Source: Anabaena minutissima FACHB-250
GTDB taxonomy: Bacteria; Cyanobacteriota; Cyanobacteriia; Cyanobacteriales; Nostocaceae
Direction: 5' to 3'
NCBI RefSeq assembly: GCF_014697125.1
Contig: NZ_JACJRG010000002.1
Span: forward strand, 248,001 to 312,000
DNA: 64,000 nucleotides
The notes under the pieces: generated by a model
Told to the model about the DNA's origin: nothing
The model's database searches: none
What the model saw: only the letters and a program-made list of their open reading frames with translations
Translations under genes and position numbers: made by a program
In this document: positions 46,301 to 54,957 of the stretch, one piece after another
Layout of the letters: each line of letters opens with the position of its first letter
How positions within the stretch are numbered: the stretch's first letter is position 1

Positions 46301-47782
46301 AGCAGCCCTTTCAAGGTCTTGTAATTTTCCCCAAATTATAGTTAGTTGAAAAAATAAAGTTGGGAAATGGGGAATAGCTAGAATGATTATAGGTCAAGTA
46401 TTTGAGCGTTTTGTAGAAGAAAGTCCGGTTTCGGTAATGGTTCGCGGACTTCTCGAAACAATTTTATGTCCTCAAAAACTTGACAAGTTATTTGAGAAAA
46501 GTGCAAAAACTCAGTACACAAGGGAATTACTGTTCTCTACGGTAGTAGAGATGATGAATACAGTCGCTTGTGGGATTAGACCTTCAATTCATGCTGCATA
46601 TCAAGCTAAAACATCACAAATGAATGTTTCAGTTACTTCTGTCTATAACAAGCTAAATGCAATGGAGACTGATGTAAGTGCTGAATTAGTAAGGGAGACA
46701 GGAGCTTCAATGGAAGCGATTATTCGGCATTTAAACGGAAGCTTACCAGATTGGTTACCTGGTTATCGGCTTAAAATTTTAGATGGGAATGCAATCGGTG
46801 CAAGTGAACATCGCCTAAAACCTCTTCGTGACTGTAACAGTGCACCTTTACCAGGGCAATCATTGGTGGTACTTGACCCATCTCTAATGCAGGCAATTGA
46901 TGTTTTCCCTTGTGAAGATGCTCATGCTCAAGAGCGTTCTCTATTACATAAAGTTTTGACAACAATCGAAGAAGATGATGTGTGGATAGCTGACCGAAAT
47001 TTCTGCACTTTGAACTTTTTGAGTGGTATTGCAGCGAAAAAGGGCTATTTCATCATCCGAGAGCATCAATGTTTTCCCTGGTATGATGCCTCAGAATTTC
47101 GCCATATTGGTTCAGTAGAAGGAGGAACAGTTTTTGAACAAACAGTTAAAGTCAGCGATGATGAGGGCTATTTATCGAATATTCGGCGTGTAAAAATAAT
47201 TTTAGATGAAACTACCCGTGATGGAGACTCAGAAATCTTTATCTTGACTAATCTCCCCACAAAGGTTGCTAATGCTTTAGTTGTGGCTCAAATCTACCGT
47301 AAACGTTGGACTATAGAAACTTTATTCCAGATTTTAACTGAAATATTTAATTGCGAAATTAAGACCCTCGGTTATCCTAAAGCTGCTGTGTTTGCTTTTT
47401 GCGTTGCCTTGGTTTCTTACAATATCCTTTCTGTTGTCCTAGCTGCTCTGAGAAGTATTCATGGCATTAAAAAAATTGAGCAAGAAGTGTCAAGCTATTA
47501 TCTCGCTGATGAAATTCGCGGGACTTACCGGGGCATGATGATTGCAATTCCCCCTTCAGAATGGAAGGTTTTTGCAAAAATGAATCTAATTGAACTGACT
47601 AACATACTTCGAGACTTGGCAGTTCGCGTTAATTTAGTTGTTTTCGCGTCCCACCCTCGCGCACCAAAAAAGACAAGAAGGGTACTAAAACGTACTCGTC
47701 CTTCCAAACGACCCCATGTTTCTACAGCTAAAATTCTATCCCAAAAATAATACCTAAAAACAGACACCTTGAAAGGGCTGCT
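46301..47782 (+). mobile_element. IS4-family insertion sequence, about 1.48 kb
   Basis: Ends are the perfect 17-bp inverted repeat AGCAGCCCTTTCAAGGT (46301-46317) and its complement (47766-47782). It encodes one intact transposase. The flanks show no target duplication and belong to two different genes, which fits an IS-driven adjacent deletion after insertion. Confidence 0.85.
46383..47750 (+). CDS. IS4-family DDE transposase
   Basis: 455 residues, apparently full length. Catalytic positions: LKILDGNAIG (first Asp), DVWIADRNFC (second Asp), and YRKRWTIETLFQIL (Y-x2-R-x3-E signature giving the Glu). The C-terminal KKTRRVLKRTRPSKRP is basic. It lies within the inverted repeats and appears functional by sequence, unlike the IS982 copy at 13886. 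Confidence 0.93.
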   Translation: MIIGQVFERFVEESPVSVMVRGLLETILCPQKLDKLFEKSAKTQYTRELLFSTVVEMMNTVACGIRPSIHAAYQAKTSQMNVSVTSVYNKLNAMETDVSAELVRETGASMEAIIRHLNGSLPDWLPGYRLKILDGNAIGASEHRLKPLRDCNSAPLPGQSLVVLDPSLMQAIDVFPCEDAHAQERSLLHKVLTTIEEDDVWIADRNFCTLNFLSGIAAKKGYFIIREHQCFPWYDASEFRHIGSVEGGTVFEQTVKVSDDEGYLSNIRRVKIILDETTRDGDSEIFILTNLPTKVANALVVAQIYRKRWTIETLFQILTEIFNCEIKTLGYPKAAVFAFCVALVSYNILSVVLAALRSIHGIKKIEQEVSSYYLADEIRGTYRGMMIAIPPSEWKVFAKMNLIELTNILRDLAVRVNLVVFASHPRAPKKTRRVLKRTRPSKRPHVSTAKILSQK

Positions 47783-48314
47783 ACGATATGTAGCTCAGGT
47801 GTTGGGAAAGAGCGATCGCGCAGAGGAACTTCTGGCTCAGTACCAAAATCGTATCCAAATATTGCGGCAGCAATTAGGAAAGCAACTAGAAACAAAAACC
47901 ATATCTGTGATTTATCTTGCAGGTTCTGCGGATATTTTTTATAGCTACAGACCGGACTTTCTAGCTTATGGTCAAATTCTTAGCGACGCAGGTTTACGAC
48001 TAATCCAACAAAATCAAAAACAACGCGAGTTAACATTAAGTATTGAAGTTTTACCCAAATACGATGCGGATATTTTATTTATTATGACAGAACACTTGAC
48101 TAGAGATTTTAAAGAAGCAAATCCTGAAGTTTTATCTTTCTTACAAAAGCCTATTTGGTCAAATCTTAAAGCTGTTAAAACTAAACAAATATACAGGGTA
48201 AATTGGACTGTCGGGGGAGCTATGGGAGCTAACAGAATAATTGATGATCTCTATAAATATTTAGTCAAAACACCATTCGATAATCAAAAAATCACACAGG
48301 GCAAACGCATCTAA
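47783..48314 (+). pseudogene. C-terminal fragment of a FecB/FhuD-like binding protein (cassette 6)
   Basis: Directly after the IS end the frame reads RYVAQVLGKSDRAEELLAQYQNRI... and continues to VGGAMGANRIIDDLYKYLVK at 48314, the second lobe of the binding fold. The signal peptide and first lobe are missing. No start codon of its own is evident; translation is unlikely. Confidence 0.88.
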
Positions 48315-48463
48315 ATATTGAGAAAGTGGTAGGTAAGATGTAAGTAGTACAGATAAACTAGACGACGTTTGAGGGAGCGATGCCTGCGGCGGGCATAGCC
48401 ATCGTACTTTAATGGTAAAGTCATTATTCTGCTTTTACATATGTGTGTTAGCAAAATAACCTA

Positions 48464-48505
48464 TAAATTTCCCTTTTAGGATATAAATTTGCCGTTTTTG
48501 GATAG
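48464..48505 (+). promoter_or_regulatory. Candidate AraC-regulator operator before a lone ABC exporter, two 21-bp repeats
   Basis: Cores TCCCTTTTAGGATA (from 48470) and GCCGTTTTTGGATA (from 48491), each preceded by AAATT, 21 bp apart. It lies about 100 bp before the ABC gene at 48605 and 150 bp after the binding-protein fragment. It shares CCGT(C/T)T-N2-GGATA with the other sites. Confidence 0.6.
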
Positions 48506-48604
48506 AATTCACATATCAAACAATAGTAAAATTTATATATTTTGGTCAACTGCCATTGCAATGACTAACTAGAAAACCTAAATCACTGAACTTGCACTCT
48601 GACA

Positions 48605-50398
48605 ATGACATCAAAATTCCATCCTTTATCAAATAAACTCTCTCCCCTCCAAAGGTTACTCAACTACGGACAAAAATATCAGGGACAAATTTATCAAGCC
48701 TCTACCTACTCTGTAATTAATACAATTTTAGATTTAGCACCACCTTGGCTAATAGGTGTAGCTGTAGATATATTAGTCCAAAAGCAAGATTCTTTTATTG
48801 GTAAATTAGGCATTCAAGAAGTAATATGGCAATTTGCTCTACTTTCATTAATTACCGTTATTGTTTGGATATTTGAATCACTTTCTCAGTATGCTTATGA
48901 TAGGATTTGGCGGAACTTAGCCCAAAATATTCAACATAATTTACGTTTAGATGCCTACAATCATTTACAAGAATTAGAATCAGCTTATTTTGAAGACAGT
49001 AGCACAGGTGGTTTGATGTCTATTCTCGGTGATGATATCAACCAACTCGAAGACTTTTTAAATGGGGGAGCTAATGAAATTATCCAAGTTACTACCTCAT
49101 TTATCATCTTAATTGGTGGTGCATTCTTCATTTTACCTTTCAACATCACCTTAGCAGCAATGCTGCCAATGCCTTTTATTCTTTGGGGTTCATTAGTATA
49201 TCAAAAGCGTCTCGAACCTCGTTATGCTGATGTCAGGGAAAAGGTGAGCTTTTTAAATTCTCGTCTAGCTAATAATATTAGTGGGATTACCACCATTAAA
49301 AGTTTCACTGCCGAAAATTATGAAAGTGCCAGATTAGCAATAGAAAGTGATGCGTATAAAAAAAGTAATGCCAAAGCAATTAAACTTTCTGCGGCTTTTG
49401 TGCCTGTAATTAGAATGTTGGTTTTAGTTGGGTTTACGGCTTTATTATTTCTGGGAGGTATGGCAGCTTATTCTGGTAGAATATCCATCGGTAATTATAG
49501 CGTTTTATTAGTTTTAGTCCAAAGATTATTGTGGCCGTTGGTATTTTTAGGAGAAACTTTTGACAGATATCAACGGGCAATGGCTTCGACAAAGCGAGTG
49601 ATGGATTTGTTAGATACTCCCATCCAAGTTATTACAGGAGATATGCCTTTAGTTGTGGAGCAAGTACAGGGGGAAGTTGAGTTTAAAAATGTTACTTTTG
49701 CTTATCGAAATAGTGCAACAATAATTAAGGATTTATCCTTACACATTCCTGCGGGAAAAACTATTGCGGTTGTTGGTTCTACAGGTTCGGGTAAAAGCAC
49801 TTTAGTAAAACTATTGTTGCGATTTTATGATGTTGCTAATGGCTCAATTACCATTGATGGGGTTGATATTCACAGGTTGAATTTATCCGATTTGCGTCGC
49901 AGTATTGGCTTAGTTAGTCAAGATGTATTTTTATTTCATGGTACGGTGGCAGAAAATATTGCCTACGGTACTTTTGAAGCGACTGATGAAGCAATCATTA
50001 ATGCTGCGAAAGTAGCTGAAGCACATGATTTTATTAGGGAGTTACCCCAAGGTTATGAAACAATAGTTGGGGAACGAGGACAAAAGTTATCTGGGGGACA
50101 ACGCCAACGGATAGCTATTGCTAGAGCAGTGGTAAAAAATCCGCCGATTTTGATTTTGGACGAAGCGACATCTGCGGTGGATAATGAAACTGAAGCCGCA
50201 ATCCAACGCTCTTTAGAAAAGATTACCGTAAATCGGACAACGATCGCGATTGCTCACCGTCTTTCCACAATTCGCCACAGTCATTGCATATATGTGATGG
50301 AACATGGTCAAATTGTCGAGCAGGGTAAGCATGAGGAATTACTAGCAATTGATGGGATTTATACCAGTTTGTGGCGCGTACAGTCGGGGATTCATTAA
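48605..50398 (+). CDS. Exporter-fold ABC transporter (single half, canonical NBD)
   Basis: 597 residues: six-helix domain (about 1-330), then Walker A GSTGSGKST, Q-loop [35 protein letters not shown] (catalytic Glu present) and IAHRLST. No partner gene is adjacent, so it likely forms a homodimer. An operator-like repeat just upstream links it to the siderophore regulon. It might export siderophore or a related compound. It is only distantly similar to the paired ABC genes at 21817 and 33781. Confidence 0.92.
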   Translation: MTSKFHPLSNKLSPLQRLLNYGQKYQGQIYQASTYSVINTILDLAPPWLIGVAVDILVQKQDSFIGKLGIQEVIWQFALLSLITVIVWIFESLSQYAYDRIWRNLAQNIQHNLRLDAYNHLQELESAYFEDSSTGGLMSILGDDINQLEDFLNGGANEIIQVTTSFIILIGGAFFILPFNITLAAMLPMPFILWGSLVYQKRLEPRYADVREKVSFLNSRLANNISGITTIKSFTAENYESARLAIESDAYKKSNAKAIKLSAAFVPVIRMLVLVGFTALLFLGGMAAYSGRISIGNYSVLLVLVQRLLWPLVFLGETFDRYQRAMASTKRVMDLLDTPIQVITGDMPLVVEQVQGEVEFKNVTFAYRNSATIIKDLSLHIPAGKTIAVVGSTGSGKSTLVKLLLRFYDVANGSITIDGVDIHRLNLSDLRRSIGLVSQDVFLFHGTVAENIAYGTFEATDEAIINAAKVAEAHDFIRELPQGYETIVGERGQKLSGGQRQRIAIARAVVKNPPILILDEATSAVDNETEAAIQRSLEKITVNRTTIAIAHRLSTIRHSHCIYVMEHGQIVEQGKHEELLAIDGIYTSLWRVQSGIH

Positions 50399-50434
50399 TT
50401 CTAGCTAACTTTTTTTGATGATTACAGGCTTGTC

Positions 50435-50677
50435 TTACAAAGAAGCGTATAAGTACAGCAATCCGTTAAAAGTTGCACAAAGACCAAAATTGGAAGCAAT
50501 CAACATCTGCGGTTGGATGAAACCGCTAATTTCTAAGCTTTCACGCAAAGCGTCAGCCAATCTTGGCTGACCTGTATTTTCCACTGGTTCATCCTTTAGT
50601 TGAAAATCATCCGGCAACGCTTCCCAAGAGATTACCAGATTATGTAGCTCTTTGGTTTTACCGAGTTGTGTCGCCAT
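50435..50677 (-). pseudogene. N-terminal fragment of a Uma2-family protein
   Basis: 80 residues: WEALPDDFQLKDEPVENTGQPRLADALRESL and IQPQMLIASNFGLCATFNG match the start of cyanobacterial Uma2 (DUF820) proteins, which normally run to about 190-200 residues with a PD-(D/E)XK core. Here the frame ends soon after FNG, so the catalytic part is missing. Probable relic. Confidence 0.65.
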
Positions 50678-50906
50678 AAAGACCGCTTTTTATGGATTTG
50701 TGTTAATTGTATCGCTGCCAGTGGGTCAAAAATCTATGTCAGGAAATCATCAGTTATTTCCAGGAATAAATAATTGCCTACTACACTGTTAATATGCAAC
50801 AATTTTAAAAATAATTCTCATTTAATTAAAAATAAAACTCAATTTTTGATCAATTTATCACGTAATTTTTAATATAAATTTTACTTTTTATTCCGTAATA
50901 TCAACT

Positions 50907-51902
50907 ATGACTATCACTATCTCCCAGCAAACCTTCCAGGATCTGTTGTATCAAGAGACAGAAAACAGTTCGGAATATCCAGACCCCGATGATCAGTTAG
51001 ATGTGATATATGATTACCCAAAGGTACTGGGACAAGGCTATTGGCGAGAAATCAAGCTGCGTGAGGGTTTGGAGTTAGCCATTGGTGATTTGCGCTTAGG
51101 CGATCGCGTGATTTTTGAAGACCCAGAAACAGAATCTTGGCTAAATTACCATTTTCATTTTTCAGGGGAACATGAAGATAAATATACATCCATAGGTAGC
51201 GGAAAGTATATTTTCCAAAGCAGTGGTTTGGCTCCTCAACGAAAATCTCAGTGTGATCACGAACAGCCATTTCTTGAGGTTGAATTTACAATGCAGCCTG
51301 ATGTACTGCGTTCCTTTGCGGGAAATAGTGAAGGAGAATTACCAAAACAGTTGCAGCACTTAATCCTACCCTGTGATCAGTATTACCATCGCTGTGGCAC
51401 TGCCACCTTACCGATGCAGAGAGTGGCGCAGCAAATTTTACACTGTCCCTATGGGAGTATTGCCAAACGGATGTATCTAGAAGGTAAGGTGCTGGAATTG
51501 ATGGGAATGCTACTAGCACAAGAAGTAGAGATGCGTGATGGTAAAACCAATATTCAGCCTTTACAACCAGATATAGTCGATAGAATCCACCACGCCAGGG
51601 AAATCATCCTACAACGCTTGGACAATCCACCCTCCTTACACGAATTAGCGCGACAAGTTGGTTTAAATGAATGCACCTTAAAACGGGGCTTTCGTTGTTG
51701 TTTTGGCACAACAGTATTTGGCTATTTGCGTAATTACAAACTTGAACAAGCGCGACAACTGCTGGAAATAGGAGAGATGAAAATTACCGAAATTGCTCAT
51801 GCAATGGGTTACAACAGCCGCAGTCCTTTTGCTGCTGCATTTCGCAAACAGTTTGGCATGAATCCCAAGGAATATCAAAAACTGGGAAAAAATTCCGTTT
51901 AG
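50907..51902 (+). CDS. AraC-family regulator, PchR-like (cassette 7)
   Basis: 331 residues from ATG 50907. HTH pair: PPSLHELARQVGLNECTLKRGFRCCF and IAHAMGYNSRSPFAAAFRKQFG. The N-terminal region resembles that of the 8597 regulator. Its receptor gene is a deletion pseudogene, so if functional it must act on other operators; those at 38365 and 48464, whose regulators are broken, are candidates. AATAATTCTCATTT at 50810-50823 resembles half of a Fur box; unverified. Confidence 0.9.
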   Translation: MTITISQQTFQDLLYQETENSSEYPDPDDQLDVIYDYPKVLGQGYWREIKLREGLELAIGDLRLGDRVIFEDPETESWLNYHFHFSGEHEDKYTSIGSGKYIFQSSGLAPQRKSQCDHEQPFLEVEFTMQPDVLRSFAGNSEGELPKQLQHLILPCDQYYHRCGTATLPMQRVAQQILHCPYGSIAKRMYLEGKVLELMGMLLAQEVEMRDGKTNIQPLQPDIVDRIHHAREIILQRLDNPPSLHELARQVGLNECTLKRGFRCCFGTTVFGYLRNYKLEQARQLLEIGEMKITEIAHAMGYNSRSPFAAAFRKQFGMNPKEYQKLGKNSV

Positions 51903-51932
51903 CTATCGAAAATATTCCGTCTACCTATCGGA
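51886..51932 (+). promoter_or_regulatory. Candidate AraC-regulator operator, two 22-bp direct repeats (cassette 7)
   Basis: Cores TCCGTTTAGCTATCG (from 51894) and TCCGTCTACCTATCG (from 51916), each following an A-rich run, 22 bp apart. The first holds the final Ser-Val codons and TAG stop of the regulator, as in cassette 1. It lies about 70 bp before the receptor remnant. Confidence 0.68.
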
Positions 51933-52000
51933 TTAGCCTTGGTTGACGCAGAGTTTCACGGTATTTTTATTGAAAGTTATTTTTATTAATGGTGTGAGCA

Positions 52001-53094
52001 GTGGTGTCAAATTATTGCTGGTGGAAGGTGTTGATGCTTGGCTCCTTCTGGGGATTGCTTGCCTTGCCAGTTGGGGCGGAAACAAGTTTAGAGCGTATTA
52101 ATCCCGATCTCAATACGTCTGTGGCAACTGCGGCTAAAAGTAGTCAAAAAATCCCTCATTTAAACGAAGTTAAGCATCCAGCGACTACACTTAAACAGTG
52201 GCTTGCCCAAGGAATAATTCAGGTAACGGGTGTAAAGCTAGGGCAAACAGACAAGGAACTAGAAGTAATTTTAGAGACTACAGGATCAGATCAGTTGCAG
52301 CCTGTAAGTAAGAGTGAAGGTAATAATTTTATTATAGATATTCCTAATACTCAGTTAAATTTGCCCTCTGGTAGTGAGTTTCGTCAAGAAAATCCTGCTG
52401 ATGGAATCACGGTAGTGACTGTAAGTAATCTCGATGCAAAGACTATCCGGGTGATAGTGACAGGTGAGACGAGTTTGCCCAAGGTTGAATTATTTGATAG
52501 CGACGAGGGTTTAATTTTTGGAGTGACACCTGAGATAACGGCCTTTCAAAAATCGCTCCTACTGTACTATTTAATTGGCAAAATAAAACTTGGCGAGACT
52601 TATTTGATTTTGTTACTCAGGTTTTAGGAAAACAAGAAGCGGCACAACAAGCTTGGGAACATTATTATCAGCGAGTGGAAAAACTCAAAGCAGCTTTAGG
52701 AAATCGCTATCAAAATCAAGAAATTTCTCTTGTCTTTTTAGCACCTGGTGTAATATTCAGCGAAGGCAAGAACTCTTTTCCCGATTCTATTCTCAAAGAT
52801 GCGGGACTGCAACGTCCCAAATCACAAGATGTTATCGTACCTTATACACAAATTTATTTTTCCATAGAAGAATTAGAGAAAGTAGACGGTGATGTTTTGT
52901 TTGTGGGAACTTTAACTGATGATGATCAAAAATTTCTAGAAGAACTCAAGCAAAAACCACTGTGGAAAAATCTGCGCGCCGTTCAACAAAATCACGTTTA
53001 CTCTATGGATTATCTAACTTGGCGAGCCGGAAATTTACTGGCTGCTGATGCAGTAATTGATGACTTATTTAAATATCTCGTCAACACGCCTTGA
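52001..53094 (+). pseudogene. AMIN part of a TonB receptor joined to the C-terminal half of a binding protein (cassette 7)
   Basis: From GTG 52001 the signal peptide and whole AMIN domain are present (to FGVTPEITA). Near 52542 the sequence continues, one frame over, as LSKIAPTVLFNWQNKTWRDLF..., a FecB-like binding protein from its middle, ending ADAVIDDLFKYLVNTP at 53094. A deletion has removed TonB box, plug, barrel, and the binding protein's signal and first lobe. The first frame stops at 52627. Confidence 0.88.
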
Positions 53095-53500
53095 ATTGTG
53101 GCTGTGTATTTATAGAGATAAATTTTTACAAATGAATTCATTTAAGCGATCGCCTATCATCAATATTTGTGATTGTCACAATACTTGTAGTCATTTCTCT
53201 GCTTACTAAATACGGAATGGCGAAATTTGCGTTTTTACCATTTTCGGATCAAAATTTGCCGTTTCTTGACAGACTAAAACTGGTTGATGCTTTACGTTTA
53301 CCTTCGCCGTGGGGCGATCGCCTGTAATCACTATCTCAATTATCACTGTGCGCCTTTAGCCCATTTGTTTTTAGGATCAATAGTTTCGCAAATCTTGACT
53401 GCGATCGCATCTATTTAATTTAATGAAGTTAGATAAAGTGACACTTTCCAGGTTAAAGTCACGGAATAGCTAGGGATGCGGAAATCATGCAAACTTGAAG
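53095..53500. other. Non-coding region closing the iron island
   Basis: 406 bp without a gene. Near 53222-53270 two AAATTTGC(C)GTTT elements 30 bp apart loosely resemble the operator repeats (GCCGTTTCTTGACAG from 53259), perhaps a relic of a further cassette. The rest is HIP1-containing spacer. Confidence 0.45.
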
Positions 53501-54844
53501 TTACAAGGTATAAGTAAAATCATTTACCAACATACCTGGAACTAAGCTACCGCCGAGTTGACGACTTTCGTATGTGCCGACTTCTGGTATGAACTCTTGA
53601 AAATTGGTGAAGGCTACTAAATTTTCTCCCCAAAAACGATAGAGACTTTCATCGAAGCGGAGGTTTTCTATGGGTGCGACAATTTCACCGTTTTCTACCC
53701 AAAAACAAGCGTAACGGGTCATACCTGTAATTCTACCTTTAGGGCGATCGCTCCAGTTCAAGTAATGTAAATTAGATACATACAGCCCTGTATCTAAACT
53801 GGACAGGATTTGCTCATACACTAAATTACCTGGACTGATTTCTGGCGCACGTAAAGTTTCGGAACTATTAGCACCATTGGCAATTTTTTTATATTCCTTC
53901 GCAGTGCGGGAGTTAATTAAGGTATTGACTAATTTACCATTTTCTATGATTGGTAATTCTGGTGCTGCGGTTTCGCCCAATTCATTAAATCGCGGTACTA
54001 GCCCCCGTTGAAAATTTTCTTTTAAACTAAATGCAGACGACAATTGTTTTTCTTGTCGGGACAAACTTGCTAATGCACTGTTACCTTGTTGGATATCTGC
54101 TTCACTCACAGCACCCCAAGAAAGCATACCCAATAAATCAGCAACGGCGGCAGGTGCAAAGTAAGTTTTGTATTGTCCTTTGGGTAATTCCTTTGGTGTA
54201 TTAGATAATAGTTTAATGAGTTTTTTAGCCTCGCTGATTTTAGCGGTATAAGCGGCTGTCTCCCAATTACTACCTGCAAATATACCTTTAACAGCTTGCC
54301 CAGATGCGATAAATAAAGAATAGTCTAAGGTAAAAGAATCAGTTGCGAACCAATGTTTTTGTCCACAGGAATCACCATAGGCTCTAATTGCTATTCCCCC
54401 AGCATATATACCAGTAAAATCTAATTCATTAATTTGTTCTAAGATATTTGGCAATAATACGTCTGCTGTCAGCAAGTTACCTGTATTTACTTCTCGACTA
54501 GTATTATTTCCTGATGGTAAGACCTGATAAGGATCAGATGGTAATACAGGCAATTCATCCCGTAGTTCCTGCAAAGCTTTATATGCTGCTTGCCAGTCTG
54601 TTTCCCAATTGCCAGTAAACGGAAATTGGCGAAAACTACTACGTTGATCTGCCATGAGAGTTAATTCTACCGAACCATCAGATACATAACCTGTTTGACG
54701 GATTTTGGCATGATTTAATCGAGTAAATTGACTGCGTTCACAGTTCAATTTGACAGTAAATTCTTCATTTTCTGCTTTTTTTGCAATGAGAGTTTCTAGT
54801 ATTTGATTAAAGCTAACTTCTAAGGTAGAGATTTCTGCTTTCAT
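53501..54844 (-). CDS. pmbA: TldD/PmbA family protein, PmbA (TldE) subunit
   Basis: 447 residues from ATG 54844 (MKAEISTLEVSFNQ); an in-frame TTG at 54868 is less likely. It lacks the HExxxH of TldD and has the PmbA-like C-terminal half (GLYVSNLHYLNWSDRPKGRITGMTRYACFWVENGEIVAPIENLRF). TldD and TldE/PmbA form a heterodimeric metalloprotease that degrades unfolded peptides and matures some modified peptides. Lies 113 nt after tldD on the same strand. Confidence 0.88.
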   Translation of the reverse strand: MKAEISTLEVSFNQILETLIAKKAENEEFTVKLNCERSQFTRLNHAKIRQTGYVSDGSVELTLMADQRSSFRQFPFTGNWETDWQAAYKALQELRDELPVLPSDPYQVLPSGNNTSREVNTGNLLTADVLLPNILEQINELDFTGIYAGGIAIRAYGDSCGQKHWFATDSFTLDYSLFIASGQAVKGIFAGSNWETAAYTAKISEAKKLIKLLSNTPKELPKGQYKTYFAPAAVADLLGMLSWGAVSEADIQQGNSALASLSRQEKQLSSAFSLKENFQRGLVPRFNELGETAAPELPIIENGKLVNTLINSRTAKEYKKIANGANSSETLRAPEISPGNLVYEQILSSLDTGLYVSNLHYLNWSDRPKGRITGMTRYACFWVENGEIVAPIENLRFDESLYRFWGENLVAFTNFQEFIPEVGTYESRQLGGSLVPGMLVNDFTYTL

Positions 54845-54957
54845 AAGTAAGAATGATGCACTTAACAAGGGCAGTGGAGCGCAATAAAAATATATTAGTT
54901 AATGTTGATTTTTCTTGCGTCAAACCAACCTACGTTCTATCTTTAATTTTGAATTTT

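Noticed and set aside
50810..50830. Fur box upstream of the 50907 regulator (and GATAGTAATTATTAATTAAT near 9645)
   Set aside because: AT-rich partial matches to a degenerate consensus in an AT-rich genome; not better than background without scoring.
53222..53275. A seventh operator repeat
   Set aside because: The two AAATTTGC units are 30 bp apart instead of 21-22, only one has the CCGT core, and no gene follows in the right direction; kept only as a possible relic.
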